Both the position numbers and the translations under genes were made by a program. This document shows positions 1 through 13,384 of a stretch of DNA of 64,000 nt, one piece after another (position 1 is the stretch's first letter; each line of letters begins with the position of its first letter). The stretch is taken from NCBI GenBank assembly GCA_930367205.1, contig OV884014.1:118675768-118739767 (forward strand), in the 5' to 3' direction. The notes under the pieces were generated by a model, which saw only the letters and a list, made by a program, of their open reading frames with translations, had not been told where the DNA came from and ran no database searches. The stretch comes from Acanthosoma haemorrhoidale (Eukaryota; Arthropoda; Insecta; Hemiptera; Acanthosomatidae).

Positions 1-57
1 ACATCAAATGATGTTGAATATGATTGTATAATGTATCATTAGCACTCATTGTTTCAC

Positions 58-107
58 GTGATACGATTATGATAGTGTGCCGCATCATTAGCAAACATTG
101 TATCACA
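58..107. other. Short-monomer scar with B-block right-flank monomers
   Basis: Successive core positions here are 49 bp apart instead of 95, so about 46 bp are missing. The break falls at a CGAT (64-67) shared by ATACGATCG and GTCGATTATG, consistent with a microhomology deletion. What follows (TGTGCCGCATC, CACATGATACGATTG, TGAACCGCAT, GATACCATCATATG) is the monomer series otherwise found just downstream of the B blocks, for example 16370-16515, yet there is no B sequence upstream. Loss of a B block is an inference. The short monomer and the flank identity are seen directly. Confidence 0.8.
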
Positions 108-2405
108 TGATACGATTGTATGATTGAAGTTACGAGTGAATATAACATCAAATGATTTCGAATATGATAATGAACCGCATTATTGGCAATCATTATATCA
201 CGTGATACCATCATATGATTGAAGTCACGAGTGAATATAACATCAAATGATGTTGGATATGATTGTATAATGTATCATTAGCACTCATTGTTTCACGTGA
301 TACGATCGTATGATTAAAGTTACAGGTGAATATAATATCAATTGATGTCGTATATGATAGCGCACCATATCATTAGCACTTATTGTATCATGTGATGTGA
401 TCGTATGATTGAAGTCACGAGTGAATATAACATGAATAATGCTAAATATGATTGTATAGTGTAGCATTGACACTCATTGTATCACGAGATACGATCGTAT
501 GATTAAAGTCACGAGTGAATATACTATAAAATGATGTCGATTATGATAGTGTACCACATCATTGGCACTCATTATATCAGGTGATACGATCGTATGATTA
601 AAGTTACGATTGGAGATACTAATAAATGATGTTGAATATAATAGTGCACCATATCATTAGCACTTATTGTATCATGTGATGCGATCGTATGATTAAAGTT
701 ACAAGTGAATATAACATCAAATGATGTCGATTATAATAGTGTACCGCATCATTGGCACTCATTATATCACGTGATGCTATCGTATGATTGAAGTCACGAG
801 TGAATATAACATCAAATAATGCTAAATATGATTGTATAGTGTAGCATTGACACTCATTGTATCACGAGATACGATCGTATGATTGAAGTCACGAGTGAAT
901 ATACTATAAAATGATGTCGATTATGATAGTGTACCACATCATTGGCACTCATAATATCACGTGATACGATCGTATGATTGAAGTCACGAGTGAATATAAT
1001 ATCAAATGATGTCAATTATGATAGTGTTGCGTATCATAAGCACTCATTGTTTCACGTGATACAATCGTATGATTAAAGTTACGATTGGAGATACTAATAA
1101 ATGATGTTGAATATAATAGTGCACCATATCATTAGCACTTATTGTATCATGTGATGCGATCGTATGATTAAAGTTACAAGTGAATATAACATCAAATGAT
1201 GTCGATTATAATAGTGTACCGCATCATTGGCACTCATTATATCACGTGATACTATCGTATGATTGAAGTCACGAGTGAATATAACATCAAATAATGTTAA
1301 ATATGATTGTATAGTGTAGCATTGACACTCATTGTATCACGAGATACGATCATATGATTGAAGTCACGAGTGAATATAACATCAAATGATGTTGAATATG
1401 ATTGTATAATGTATCATTAGCACTCATTGTTTCACGTGATACGATCGTATGATTAAAGTTACAGGTGAATATATCATCAAATGATGTCGATTATGATAGT
1501 GTACCGCATCATTGGCACTCATTATATCACGTGATACTATCGTATGATTTAAGTCACGAGTGAATATAAAATCAAATGATGCTAAATATGATTGTATAGT
1601 GTATCATTAGCACTCATTGTTTCACGTGATACGATCGTATGATTAAAGTCACGAGTGAATATAACATCAAATGATTATAAATATGATTGTATAGTGTATC
1701 ATTAGCACTTATTGTTTCACGTGATACGATCGTATGTTTAAAGTTACGAGTAAATATAACATCAAATGATGTCGAATATGATAATGTACCGTATCATTAG
1801 CACTCATATTATCACGTGATGCTATCGTATGATTGAAGTCACGAGTGAATATAACATTAAATAATGCTAAATATGATTGTACAGTGTAGCATTGACACTC
1901 ATTGTATCACGAGATACGATCGTATGATTGAAGTCACGAGTGAATATACTATAAAATGATGTCGAATATGATAATGTACTGTATCATTAGCACTCATAAT
2001 ATCACGTGATACGATCGTATGATTGAAGTCACGAGTGAATATAATATCAAATGATGTCAATTATGATAGTGTTGCGTATCATAAGCACTTATTGTTTCAC
2101 GTGATACGATCGTATGATTAAAGTTACGATTGGAGATACTAATAAATGATGTTGAATATAATAGTGCACCATATCATTAGCACTTATTGTATCATGTGAT
2201 GCGATCGTGTGATTAAAGTTACAAGTGAATATAACATCAAATGATGTCGATTATAATAGTGTACCGCATCATTGGCACTCATTATATCACGTGATACTAT
2301 CGTATGATTGAAGTCACGAGTGAATATAACATCAAATAATGCTAAATATGATTGTATAGTGTAGCATTGACACTCATTGTATCACGAGATACGATCGTAT
2401 GATTA

Positions 2406-4324
2406 AAGTCACGAGTGAATATAACATCAAATGATGTTGAATATGATTGTATAATGTATCATTAGCACTCATTGTTTCACGTGATACGATCGTATGATTA
2501 AAGTTACAGGTGAATATAACATCAAATGAGGTCGATTATGATAGTGTACCTCATCATTGGCACTCATTATATCACGTGATACTATCGTATGATTGAAGTC
2601 ACGAGTGAATATAAAATCAAATGATGCTAAATATGATTGTATAGTGTATCATTAGCACTCATTGTTTCACGTGATACGATTGTATGATTAAAGTCACGAG
2701 TGAATATAACATCAAATGATGCTAAATATGATTGTATAGTGTATCATTAGCACTCATTGTTTCACGTGATACGATCGTATGATTAAACTTACGAGTAAAT
2801 ATAACATCAAATGATTTCGAATATGATAATGTACCGTATCATTAGCACTCATATTATGACGTGATACGATCGTATGATAAAAGTTACGAGTGAATATAAC
2901 ATCAAATGATGTTGAATATGATTGTATAATGTATCATTAGCACTCATTGTTTCACGTGATACGATCATAAGATTAAAGTTACGAGTAAATATAACATCAA
3001 ATGATGTCGAATATGATAATGTACTGTATCATTAGCACTCATTGTATCACGTGATACGATCGTATGATGAAAGTTACGAGTGACTATAACATCAAATGAT
3101 GTCGAATAGGATTGTATAGTATATCATTAGCACTTATTGTTTCACGTGATACGATCGTATGATTAAAGTTACGATTGGAGATACTAATAAATGATGTTGA
3201 ATATAATAGTGCACCATATCATTAGCACTTATTGTATCATGTGATGCGATCGTATGATTAAAGTTACAAGTGAATATAACATCAAATGATGTCGATTATA
3301 ATAGTGTACCACATCATTTGCACTCATTATATCACGTGATACGATCGTATGATTGAAGTCACGAGTGAATATAACATCAAATGATGTTGAATATGATTGT
3401 ATAATGTATCATTAGCACTCATTGTTTCACGTGATACGATCGTATGATTAAAGTTACAGGTGAATATAACATCAAATGAGGTCGATTATGATAGTGTACC
3501 TCATCATTGGCACTCATTATATCACGTGATACTATCGTATGATTGAAGTCACGAGTGAATATAAAATCAAATGATGCTAAATATGATTGTATAGTGTATC
3601 ATTAGCACTCATTGTTTCACGTGATACGATTGTATGATTAAAGTCACGAGTGAATATAACATCAAATGATGCTAAATATGATTGTATAGTGTATCATTAG
3701 CACTCATTGTTTCACGTGATACGATCGTATGATTAAACTTACGAGTAAATATAACATCAAATGATTTCGAATATGATAATGTACCGTATCATTAGCACTC
3801 ATATTATGACGTGATACGATCGTATGATAAAAGTTACGAGTGAATATAACATCAAATGATGTTGAATATGATTGTATAATGTATCATTAGCACTCATTGT
3901 TTCACGTGATACGATCATAAGATTAAAGTTACGAGTAAATATAACATCAAATGATGTCGAATATGATAATGTACTGTATCATTAGCACTCATTGTATCAC
4001 GTGATACGATCGTATGATGAAAGTTACGAGTGACTATAACATCAAATGATGTCGAATAGGATTGTATAGTATATCATTAGCACTTATTGTTTCACGTGAT
4101 ACGATCGTATGATTAAAGTTACGATTGGAGATACTAATAAATGATGTTGAATATAATAGTGCACCATATCATTAGCACTTATTGTATCATGTGATGCGAT
4201 CGTATGATTAAAGTTACAAGTGAATATAACATCAAATGATGTCGATTATAATAGTGTACCACATCATTTGCACTCATTATATCACGTGATACGATCGTAT
4301 GATTGAAGTCACGAGTGAATATAA
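2406..4324. repeat. Local tandem duplication of 10 monomers (950 bp)
   Basis: Two units with a 950-bp offset, starting near 2406 and 3356, share private variants: AAATGAGGTCG (2525 and 3475), the matching CCTCATCATTGG, CGATCATAAGATTAAAG, and TGACTATAAC (3081 and 4031). The partner segmental copy at 5464-9197 has only one such unit, so this expansion (or the other copy's contraction) happened after the 5.46-kb duplication. The size is exactly ten 95-bp monomers, as expected from unequal exchange in register. Confidence 0.88.
3330..3387. other. Representative dyad cluster of an A monomer
   Basis: This monomer shows the three inverted-symmetry elements typical of family A. TATCACGTGATA (3330-3341) is a perfect 12-bp palindrome centred on the E-box CACGTG. 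ATACGATCGTAT (3339-3350) is a second perfect 12-bp palindrome overlapping the first by ATA. ACATCA-AA-TGATGT (3374-3387) is an inverted repeat with a 2-bp centre. ATCACGTG also fits the budding-yeast CDEI/Cbf1 consensus RTCACRTG, and CACGTG is the general bHLH-ZIP site. Binding here is untested, and the AT-rich palindromes could instead matter for DNA folding. Confidence 0.8.
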
Positions 4325-5463
4325 TATCAAATGATGTCAATTATGATAGTGTTGCGTATCATAAGCACTCATTGTTTCACGTGATACGATCGTATGATTA
4401 AAGTTACGATTGGAGATACTAATAAATGATGTTGAATATAATAGTGCACCATATCATTAGCACTTATTGTATCATGTGATGCGATCGTATGATTGAAGTT
4501 ACAAGTGAATATAACATCAAATGATGTCGATTATAATAGTGTACCGCATCATTGACACTAATTATATCACGTGATACGATCGTATGATTGAAGTCACGAG
4601 TGAATATAACATCAAATGATGCTAAATATGATTGTATAGTGTATCATTAGCACTCATTGTTTCACGTGATACGATCGTATGATTGAAGTCACGAGTGAAT
4701 ATAACATCAAATGATGCTAAATATGATTGTATAGTGTATCATTAGCACTCATTGTTTCACGCGATACGATCGTATGATTTAAGTTACAGGTGAATATAAC
4801 ATCAAATGATGTCGATTATGATAGTGTACCGCATCATTGGCGATCATTATATCACGTGATACTATCGTATTATTGAAGTCACGAGTGAATATAACATCAA
4901 ATGATGCTAAATATGACTGTATAGTGTATCATTAGCACTCATTGTTTCACGTGATACGATCGTATGATTAAAGTTACGAGTAAATATAACATCAAATGAT
5001 GTCGAATATGATAATGTACCGTATCATTAGCACTCATTGTATCACGTGATACGATCGTATGATGAAAGTTACGAGTGAATATAACATCAAATGATGTCGA
5101 TTATGATAGCGTACCGCATCATTGGCACTTATTATATCACGTGATACTATCGTATGATTGAAGTCACGAGTGAATATAACATCAAATAATGCTAAATATG
5201 ATTGTAAAGTGTAGCATTGACACTTATTGTATCACGAGATACGATCGTATGATTGAAGTCACGAGTGAATATAACATCAAATAATGCTAAATATGATTGT
5301 ATAGTGTAGCATTGGCACTCATTGTATCACGAGAAACGATCGTATGATTAAAGTCACGAGTGAATATAACATCAAATAATGCTAAATATGATTGTATAGT
5401 GTAGCATTGACACTCATTGTATCACGAGATACGATCATATGATTGAAGTCACGAGTGAATATA

Positions 5464-8400
5464 ACATCAAATGATGTTGAATATGATTGTATAATGTATC
5501 ATTAGCACTCATTGTTTCACGTGATACGATTATGATAGTGTGCCGCATCATTAGCAAACATTGTATCACATGATACGATTGTATGATTGAAGTTACGAGT
5601 GAATATAACATCAAATGATTTCGAATATGATAATGAACCGCATTATTGGCAATCATTATATCACGTGATACCATCATATGATTGAAGTCACGAGTGAATA
5701 TAACATCAAATGATGTTGGATATGATTGTATAATGTATCATTAGCACTCATTGTTTCACGTGATACGATCGTATGATTAAAGTTACAGGTGAATATAATA
5801 TCAATTGATGTCGTATATGATAGCACACCATATCATTAGCACTTATTGTATCATGTGATGTGATCGTATGATTGAAGTCACGAGTGAATATAACATGAAT
5901 AATGCTAAATATGATTGTATAGTGTAGCATTGACACTCATTGTATCACGAGATACGATCGTATGATTAAAGTCACGAGTGAATATACTATAAAATGATGT
6001 CGATTATGATAGTGTACCACATCATTGGCACTCATTATATCAGGTGATACGATCGTATGATTAAAGTTACGATTGGAGATACTAATAAATGATGTTGAAT
6101 ATAATAGTGCACCATATCATTAGCACTTATTGTATCATGTGATGCGATCGTATGATTAAAGTTACAAGTGAATATAACATCAAATGATGTCGATTATAAT
6201 AGTGTACCGCATCATTGGCACTCATTATATCACGTGATGCTATCGTATGATTGAAGTCACGAGTGAATATAACATCAAATAATGCTAAATATGATTGTAT
6301 AGTGTAGCATTGACACTCATTGTATCACGAGATACGATCGTATGATTGAAGTCACGAGTGAATATACTATAAAATGATGTCGATTATGATAGTGTACCAC
6401 ATCATTGGCACTCATAATATCACGTGATACGATCGTATGATTGAAGTCACGAGTGAATATAATATCAAATGATGTCAATTATGATAGTGTTGCGTATCAT
6501 AAGCACTCATTGTTTCACGTGATACAATCGTATGATTAAAGTTACGATTGGAGATACTAATAAATGATGTTGAATATAATAGTGCACCATATCATTAGCA
6601 CTTATTGTATCATGTGATGCGATCGTATGATTAAAGTTACAAGTGAATATAACATCAAATGATGTCGATTATAATAGTGTACCGCATCATTGGCACTCAT
6701 TATATCACGTGATACTATCGTATGATTGAAGTCACGAGTGAATATAACATCAAATAATGTTAAATATGATTGTATAGTGTAGCATTGACACTCATTGTAT
6801 CACGAGATACGATCATATGATTGAAGTCACGAGTGAATATAACATCAAATGATGTTGAATATGATTGTATAATGTATCATTAGCACTCATTGTTTCACGT
6901 GATACGATCGTATGATTAAAGTTACAGGTGAATATATCATCAAATGATGTCGATTATGATAGTGTACCGCATCATTGGCACTCATTATATCACGTGATAC
7001 TATCGTATGATTTAAGTCACGAGTGAATATAAAATCAAATGATGCTAAATATGATTGTATAGTGTATCATTAGCACTCATTGTTTCACGTGATACGATCG
7101 TATGATTAAAGTCACGAGTGAATATAACATCAAATGATTATAAATATGATTGTATAGTGTATCATTAGCACTTATTGTTTCACGTGATACGATCGTATGT
7201 TTAAAGTTACGAGTAAATATAACATCAAATGATGTCGAATATGATAATGTACCGTATCATTAGCACTCATATTATCACGTGATGCTATCGTATGATTGAA
7301 GTCACGAGTGAATATAACATTAAATAATGCTAAATATGATTGTACAGTGTAGCATTGACACTCATTGTATCACGAGATACGATCGTATGATTGAAGTCAC
7401 GAGTGAATATACTATAAAATGATGTCGAATATGATAATGTACTGTATCATTAGCACTCATAATATCACGTGATACGATCGTATGATTGAAGTCACGAGTG
7501 AATATAATATCAAATGATGTCAATTATGATAGTGTTGCGTATCATAAGCACTTATTGTTTCACGTGATACGATCGTATGATTAAAGTTACGATTGGAGAT
7601 ACTAATAAATGATGTTGAATATAATAGTGCACCATATCATTAGCACTTATTGTATCATGTGATGCGATCGTGTGATTAAAGTTACAAGTGAATATAACAT
7701 CAAATGATGTCGATTATAATAGTGTACCGCATCATTGGCACTCATTATATCACGTGATACTATCGTATGATTGAAGTCACGAGTGAATATAACATCAAAT
7801 AATGCTAAATATGATTGTATAGTGTAGCATTGACACTCATTGTATCACGAGATACGATCGTATGATTAAAGTCACGAGTGAATATAACATCAAATGATGT
7901 TGAATATGATTGTATAATGTATCATTAGCACTCATTGTTTCACGTGATACGATCGTATGATTAAAGTTACAGGTGAATATAACATCAAATGAGGTCGATT
8001 ATGATAGTGTACCTCATCATTGGCACTCATTATATCACGTGATACTATCGTATGATTGAAGTCACGAGTGAATATAAAATCAAATGATGCTAAATATGAT
8101 TGTATAGTGTATCATTAGCACTCATTGTTTCACGTGATACGATTGTATGATTAAAGTCACGAGTGAATATAACATCAAATGATGCTAAATATGATTGTAT
8201 AGTGTATCATTAGCACTCATTGTTTCACGTGATACGATCGTATGATTAAACTTACGAGTAAATATAACATCAAATGATTTCGAATATGATAATGTACCGT
8301 ATCATTAGCACTCATATTATGACGTGATACGATCGTATGATAAAAGTTACGAGTGAATATAACATCAAATGATGTTGAATATGATTGTATAATGTATCAT

Positions 8401-9197
8401 TAGCACTCATTGTTTCACGTGATACGATCATAAGATTAAAGTTACGAGTAAATATAACATCAAATGATGTCGAATATGATAATGTACTGTATCATTAGCA
8501 CTCATTGTATCACGTGATACGATCGTATGATGAAAGTTACGAGTGAATATAACATCAAATGATGTCGAATAGGATTGTATAGTATATCATTAGCACTTAT
8601 TGTTTCACGTGATACGATCGTATGATTAAAGTTACGATTGGAGATACTAATAAATGATGTTGAATATAATAGTGCACCATATCATTAGCACTTATTGTAT
8701 CATGTGATGCGATCGTATGATTAAAGTTACAAGTGAATATAACATCAAATGATGTCGATTATAATAGTGTACCACATCATTTGCACTCATTATATCACGT
8801 GATACGATCGTATGATTGAAGTCACGAGTGAATATAATATCAAATGATGTCAATTATGATAGTGTTGCGTATCATAAGCACTCATTGTTTCACGTGATAC
8901 GATCGTATGATTAAAGTTACGATTGGAGATACTAATAAATGATGTTGAATATAATAGTGCACCATATCATTAGCACTTATTGTATCATGTGATGCGATCG
9001 TATGATTGAAGTTACAAGTGAATATAACATCAAATGATGTCGATTATAATAGTGTACCGCATCATTGACACTAATTATATCACGTGATACGATCGTATGA
9101 TTGAAGTCACGAGTGAATATAACATCAAATGATGCTAAATATGATTGTATAGTGTATCATTAGCACTCATTGTTTCACGTGATACGATCGTATGATT
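5464..9197. repeat. Segmental duplication, copy 2 (5463-bp spacing)
   Basis: This is the second copy of the segment at 1-4684. It begins with the same ACATCAAATGATGTTG series, repeats the short-monomer scar, and follows the same order of monomer subtypes. It lacks the extra 950-bp unit present in copy 1. Differences are few, for example A for G at 5829 and TGAATATAAC at 8544 where copy 1 has TGACTATAAC twice. Similarity in register ends near 9197, where copy 1 has an added monomer. It contains no gene. Confidence 0.87.
5521..5570. other. Second short-monomer scar with B-block right flank
   Basis: This is the duplicated counterpart of the scar at 58-107, exactly 5463 bp downstream, with the same CGAT breakpoint (5527-5530) and a 49-bp core spacing. 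The following monomers are again those that normally lie right of a B block. The scar is older than the 5.46-kb duplication that copied it. Confidence 0.8.
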
Positions 9198-9454
9198 AAA
9201 GTTACAGGTGAATATAACATCAAATGATGTCGATTATAATAGTGTACCGCATCATTGGCACTAATTATATCACGTGATACTATCGTATGATTGAAGTCAC
9301 GAGTGAATATAACATCAAATGATGCTAAATATGATTGTATAGTGTATCATTAGCACTCATTGTTTCACGTGATACGATCGTATGATTAAAGTTACGAGTA
9401 AATATAACATCAAATGATGTCGAATATGATAATGTACCGTATCATTAGCACTCA

Positions 9455-10974
9455 TATCATCACGTGATACGATCGTATGATGAAAGTTACGAGTGAATAT
9501 AACATCAAATGATGTTGAATATGATTGTATAATGTATCATTAGCACTCATTGTTTCACGTGATACGATCGTATGATTAAAGTTATGAGTGAAGATAACAT
9601 CAAATGATGTTGAATATGATTGTATAATGTATCAATAGCACTCATTGTATCACGAGATAAGATCGTATGATTGAAGTCACGAGTGAATATACTATAAAAT
9701 GATGTCGATTATGATAGTGTACCACATCATTGGCACTCATTATATCACGTGATACGATCGTATGATTGAAGTCACGAGTGAATATAATATCAAATGATGT
9801 CAATTATGATAGTGTTGCGTATCATAAGCACTCCTTGTTTCACGTGATACGATCGTATGATTAAAGTTACGATTGGAGATACTAATAAATGATGTTGAAT
9901 ATAATAGTGCACCATATCATTGGCACTCATAGTATCACGTGATACGATCGTATGATTGAAGTCACGAATGAATATAACATCAAAGGATGTCGATTATGAT
10001 AGTGTACCGCATCATTAGCACACATTGTATCACGTGATACGATCGTATGATTAAAGTTACGAGTGAAGATAACATCAAATGATGTTGAATATGATTGTAT
10101 AATGTATCATTAGCACTCATTGTTTCACGTGATACGATCGTATGATTAAAGTTACGAGTGAATACAACATCAAAAGATGTCGATTATAATAGTGTACCGC
10201 ATCATTGGCACTCATTATATCACGTGATACGATCGTATGATGAAAGTTACGAGTGAATATAACATCAAATGATGTTGAATATGATTGTATAATGTATCAT
10301 TAGCACTCATTGTTTCACGTGATACGATCGTATGATTAAAGTTATGAGTGAAGATAACATCAAATGATGTTGAATATGATTGTATAATGTATCATTAGCA
10401 CTCATTGTATCACGAGATAAGATCGTATGATTGAAGTCACGAGTGAATATACTATAAAATGATGTCGATTATGATAGTGTACCACATCATTGGCACTCAT
10501 TATATCACGTGATACGATCGTATGATTGAAGTCACGAGTGAATATAATATCAAATGATGTCAATTATGATAGTGTTGCGTATCATAAGCACTGCTTGTTT
10601 CACGTGATACGATCGTATGATTAAAGTTACGATTGGAGATACTAATAAATGATGTTGAATATAATAGTGCACCATATCATTGGCACTCATAGTATCACGT
10701 GGTACGATCGTATGATTGAAGTCACGAATGAATATAACATCAAATGATGTCGATTATGATAGTGTACCGCATCATTAGCACACATTGTTTCACGTGATAC
10801 GATCGTATGATTAAAGTTACGAGTGAAGATAACATCAAATGATGTTGAATATGATTGTATAATGTATCATTAGCACTCATTGTTTCACGTGATACGATCG
10901 TATGATTACAGTTACGAGTGAATACAACATCAAAAGATGTCGATTATGATAGTGTACCGCATCATTGGCACTTA
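9455..10974. repeat. Higher-order repeat, two 8-monomer units (760 bp)
   Basis: Two abutting 760-bp units (about 9455-10214 and 10215-10974) repeat an ordered series of eight A subtypes. Markers include GTTATGAGTGAAGATAAC (9581 and 10341), a CGAGATAAGATCG core, ACTATAAAATGATG, CACTCCTTG or CACTGCTTG, GATTGGAGATAC, CACGAATGAAT, and the AACATCAAAAGATG variant. The second unit differs by single bases only. The same ordered series recurs at 12121-12838 and, in pieces, beyond 35 kb, so it is a genuine higher-order unit of the family. Confidence 0.87.
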
Positions 10975-12120
10975 TTATATCACGTGATACGATCGTATGA
11001 TGAAAGTTACGAGTGAATATAACATCAAATGATGTCGAATGGGATTGTATAAAGTATCATTAGCACTCATTGTTTCACGTTATACGATCGTATGATTAAA
11101 GTTATGATTGGAGATACTAATAAATGATGTTGAATATAATAGTGCACTATATCATTAGCACTTATTGTATCATGTGATGCGATCGTATGATTAAAGTTAC
11201 AAGTGAATATAACATCAAATGATGTCGATTATAATAGTGTACCGCATCATTGGCACTCATTATATCACGTGATACTATCGTATGATTAAAGTCACGAGTG
11301 AATATAACATCAAATGATGTTGAATATGATTGTATAATGTCTCAATAGCAGTCATTGTTTCACGTGATACGATCGTATGATTAAAGTTACGAGTGAATAT
11401 ACTATATAATGATGTCGATTATGATAGTGTACCACATCATTGGCACTCATTATATCACGTGATACGATCGTATAATGAAAGTTACGAGTGAATATAACAT
11501 CAAATGATGTCGATTATAATAGTGTACCGCATCATTGGCACTCATTATATCACGTGATACTATCGTATGATTGAAGTCACGAGTGAATATAACATAAAAT
11601 AATGCTAAATATGATTGTATAGTGTAGCATTGACACTCATTGTATCACGAGATACGATGGTATGATTGAAGTCACGAGTGAATATAACATCAAATAATGC
11701 TAAATATGATTGTATAGTGTAGCATTGACACTCATTGTATCACGAGATACGATCGTATAATTAAAGTCACGAGTGAATATAACATCAAATGATGTCGATT
11801 ATAATAGTGTACCGCATCATTGGCACTCATTATATCACGTGATACTATCGTATGATTGAAGTCACGAGTGAATATAACATCAAATGATGTCGATTATGAT
11901 AGTGTACCGCATCATTAGCACACATTGTATCACGTGATACGATCGTATGATTAAAGTTACGAGTGAAGATAACATCAAATGATGTTGAATATGATTGTAT
12001 AATGTATCATTAGCACTCATTGTTTCACGTGATACGATCGTATGATTAAAGTTACGAGTGAATACAACATCAAAAGATGTCGATTATAATAGTGTACCGC
12101 ATCATTGGCACTCATTATAT

Positions 12121-12838
12121 CACGTGATACGATCGTATGATTAAAGTTATGAGTGAAGATAACATCAAATGATGTTGAATATGATTGTATGATGTATCAT
12201 TAGCACTCATTGTATCACGAGATACTATCGTATGATTGAAGTCACGAGTGAATATACTATAAAATGATGTCGATTATGATAGTGTACCACATCATTGGCA
12301 CTCATTATATCACGTGATACGATCGTATGATTGAAGTCACGAGTGAATATAATATCAAATGATGTCAATTATGATAGTGTTGCGTATCATAAGCACTGCT
12401 TGTTTCACGTGATACGATCGTATGATTAAAGTTACGATTGGAGATACTAATAAATGATGTTGAATATAATAGTGCACCATATCATTGGCACTCATAGTAT
12501 CACGTGATACGATCGTATGATTGAAGTCACGAATGAATATAACATCAAATGATGTTGATTATGATAGTGTACCGCATCATTAGCACACATTGTATCACGT
12601 GATACGATCGTATGATTAAAGTTACGAGTGAAGATAACATCAAATGATGTTGAATATGATTGTATAATGTATCATTAGCACTCATTGTTTCACGTGATAC
12701 GAGCGTATGATTAAAGTTACGAGTGAATACAACATCAAAAGATGTCGATTATGATAGTGTACCGCATCATTGGCACTCATTATATCACGTGATACGATCG
12801 TATGATGAAAGTTACGAGTGAATATAACATCAAATGAT
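12121..12838. repeat. Third copy of the 8-monomer higher-order unit
   Basis: The same subtype order as at 9455-10974 appears here at an offset of 2565 bp (27 monomers) from the first unit. It carries the CACTGCTTG form shared with the second unit (10585) rather than the CACTCCTTG form of the first, so it is more closely related to the second unit. The register breaks near 12838. Confidence 0.8.
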
Positions 12839-13384
12839 GTCGAATAGGATTGTATAATGTATCATTAGCACTCATTGTTTCACGTTATACGATCGTATGA
12901 TTAAAGTTACGATTGGAGATACTAATAAATGATGTTGAATATAATAGTGCACTATATCATTAGCACTTATTGTATCATGTGATGCGATCGTATGATTAAT
13001 GTTACAAGTGAATATAACATCAAATGATGTCGATTATAATAGTGTACCGCATCATTGGCACTCATTATATCACGTGCTACTATCGTATGATTGAAGTCAC
13101 GAGTGAATATAACATCAAATAATGCTAAATATGATTGTATAGTGTAGCATTGACACTCATTGTATCACGAGATACGATCGTATGATTAAAGTCACGAGTG
13201 AATATAACATCAAATGATGTTGAATATGATTGTATAATGTCTCATTAGCAGTCATTGTTTCACGTGATACGATCGTATGATTAAAGTTACGAGTGAATAT
13301 ACTATATAATGATGTCGATTATGATAGTGTACCACATCATTGGCACTCATTATATCACGTGATAGATCGTATAATGAAAGTTAC

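Larger units (their letters stand above)
1..4684. repeat. Segmental duplication, copy 1 (5463-bp spacing)
   Basis: Bases from 1 onward match those from 5464 onward almost without change, including private variants such as a 1-bp deletion (ACATGAATAATGC) and the short-monomer scar near position 65. The offset is 5463 up to about 3.36 kb and 4513 afterwards, because this copy carries an extra 950-bp (10-monomer) tandem duplication. Similarity in register stops near 4684. Only scattered differences were seen, for example at 366 (G here, A in the partner). This is a recent amplification within family A. It contains no gene. Confidence 0.88.

Noticed and set aside
285..473. Minus-strand reading frame of 62 codons (and its copy at 5748-5936)
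   Set aside because: It starts at GTG inside A monomers and is a plain translation of the satellite. The copy at 5748-5936 exists only because the segment is duplicated. The 95-bp period is not a multiple of three, so no frame stays open for more than about two monomers.
520..540. TATA-box-like ACTATAAAATG in one A subtype
   Set aside because: It is one subtype's variant of ATAACATCAAATG, repeated throughout the array with no gene downstream. AT-rich sequence gives such matches by chance.
5435..5677. Minus-strand reading frame of 80 codons
   Set aside because: It is the longest open frame in the window, but the peptide is internally repeated (two near-copies of one stretch), as expected from tandem monomers. 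It crosses the 46-bp deletion scar, which shifts the frame and extends it by chance. It has no recognisable domain or upstream signal.
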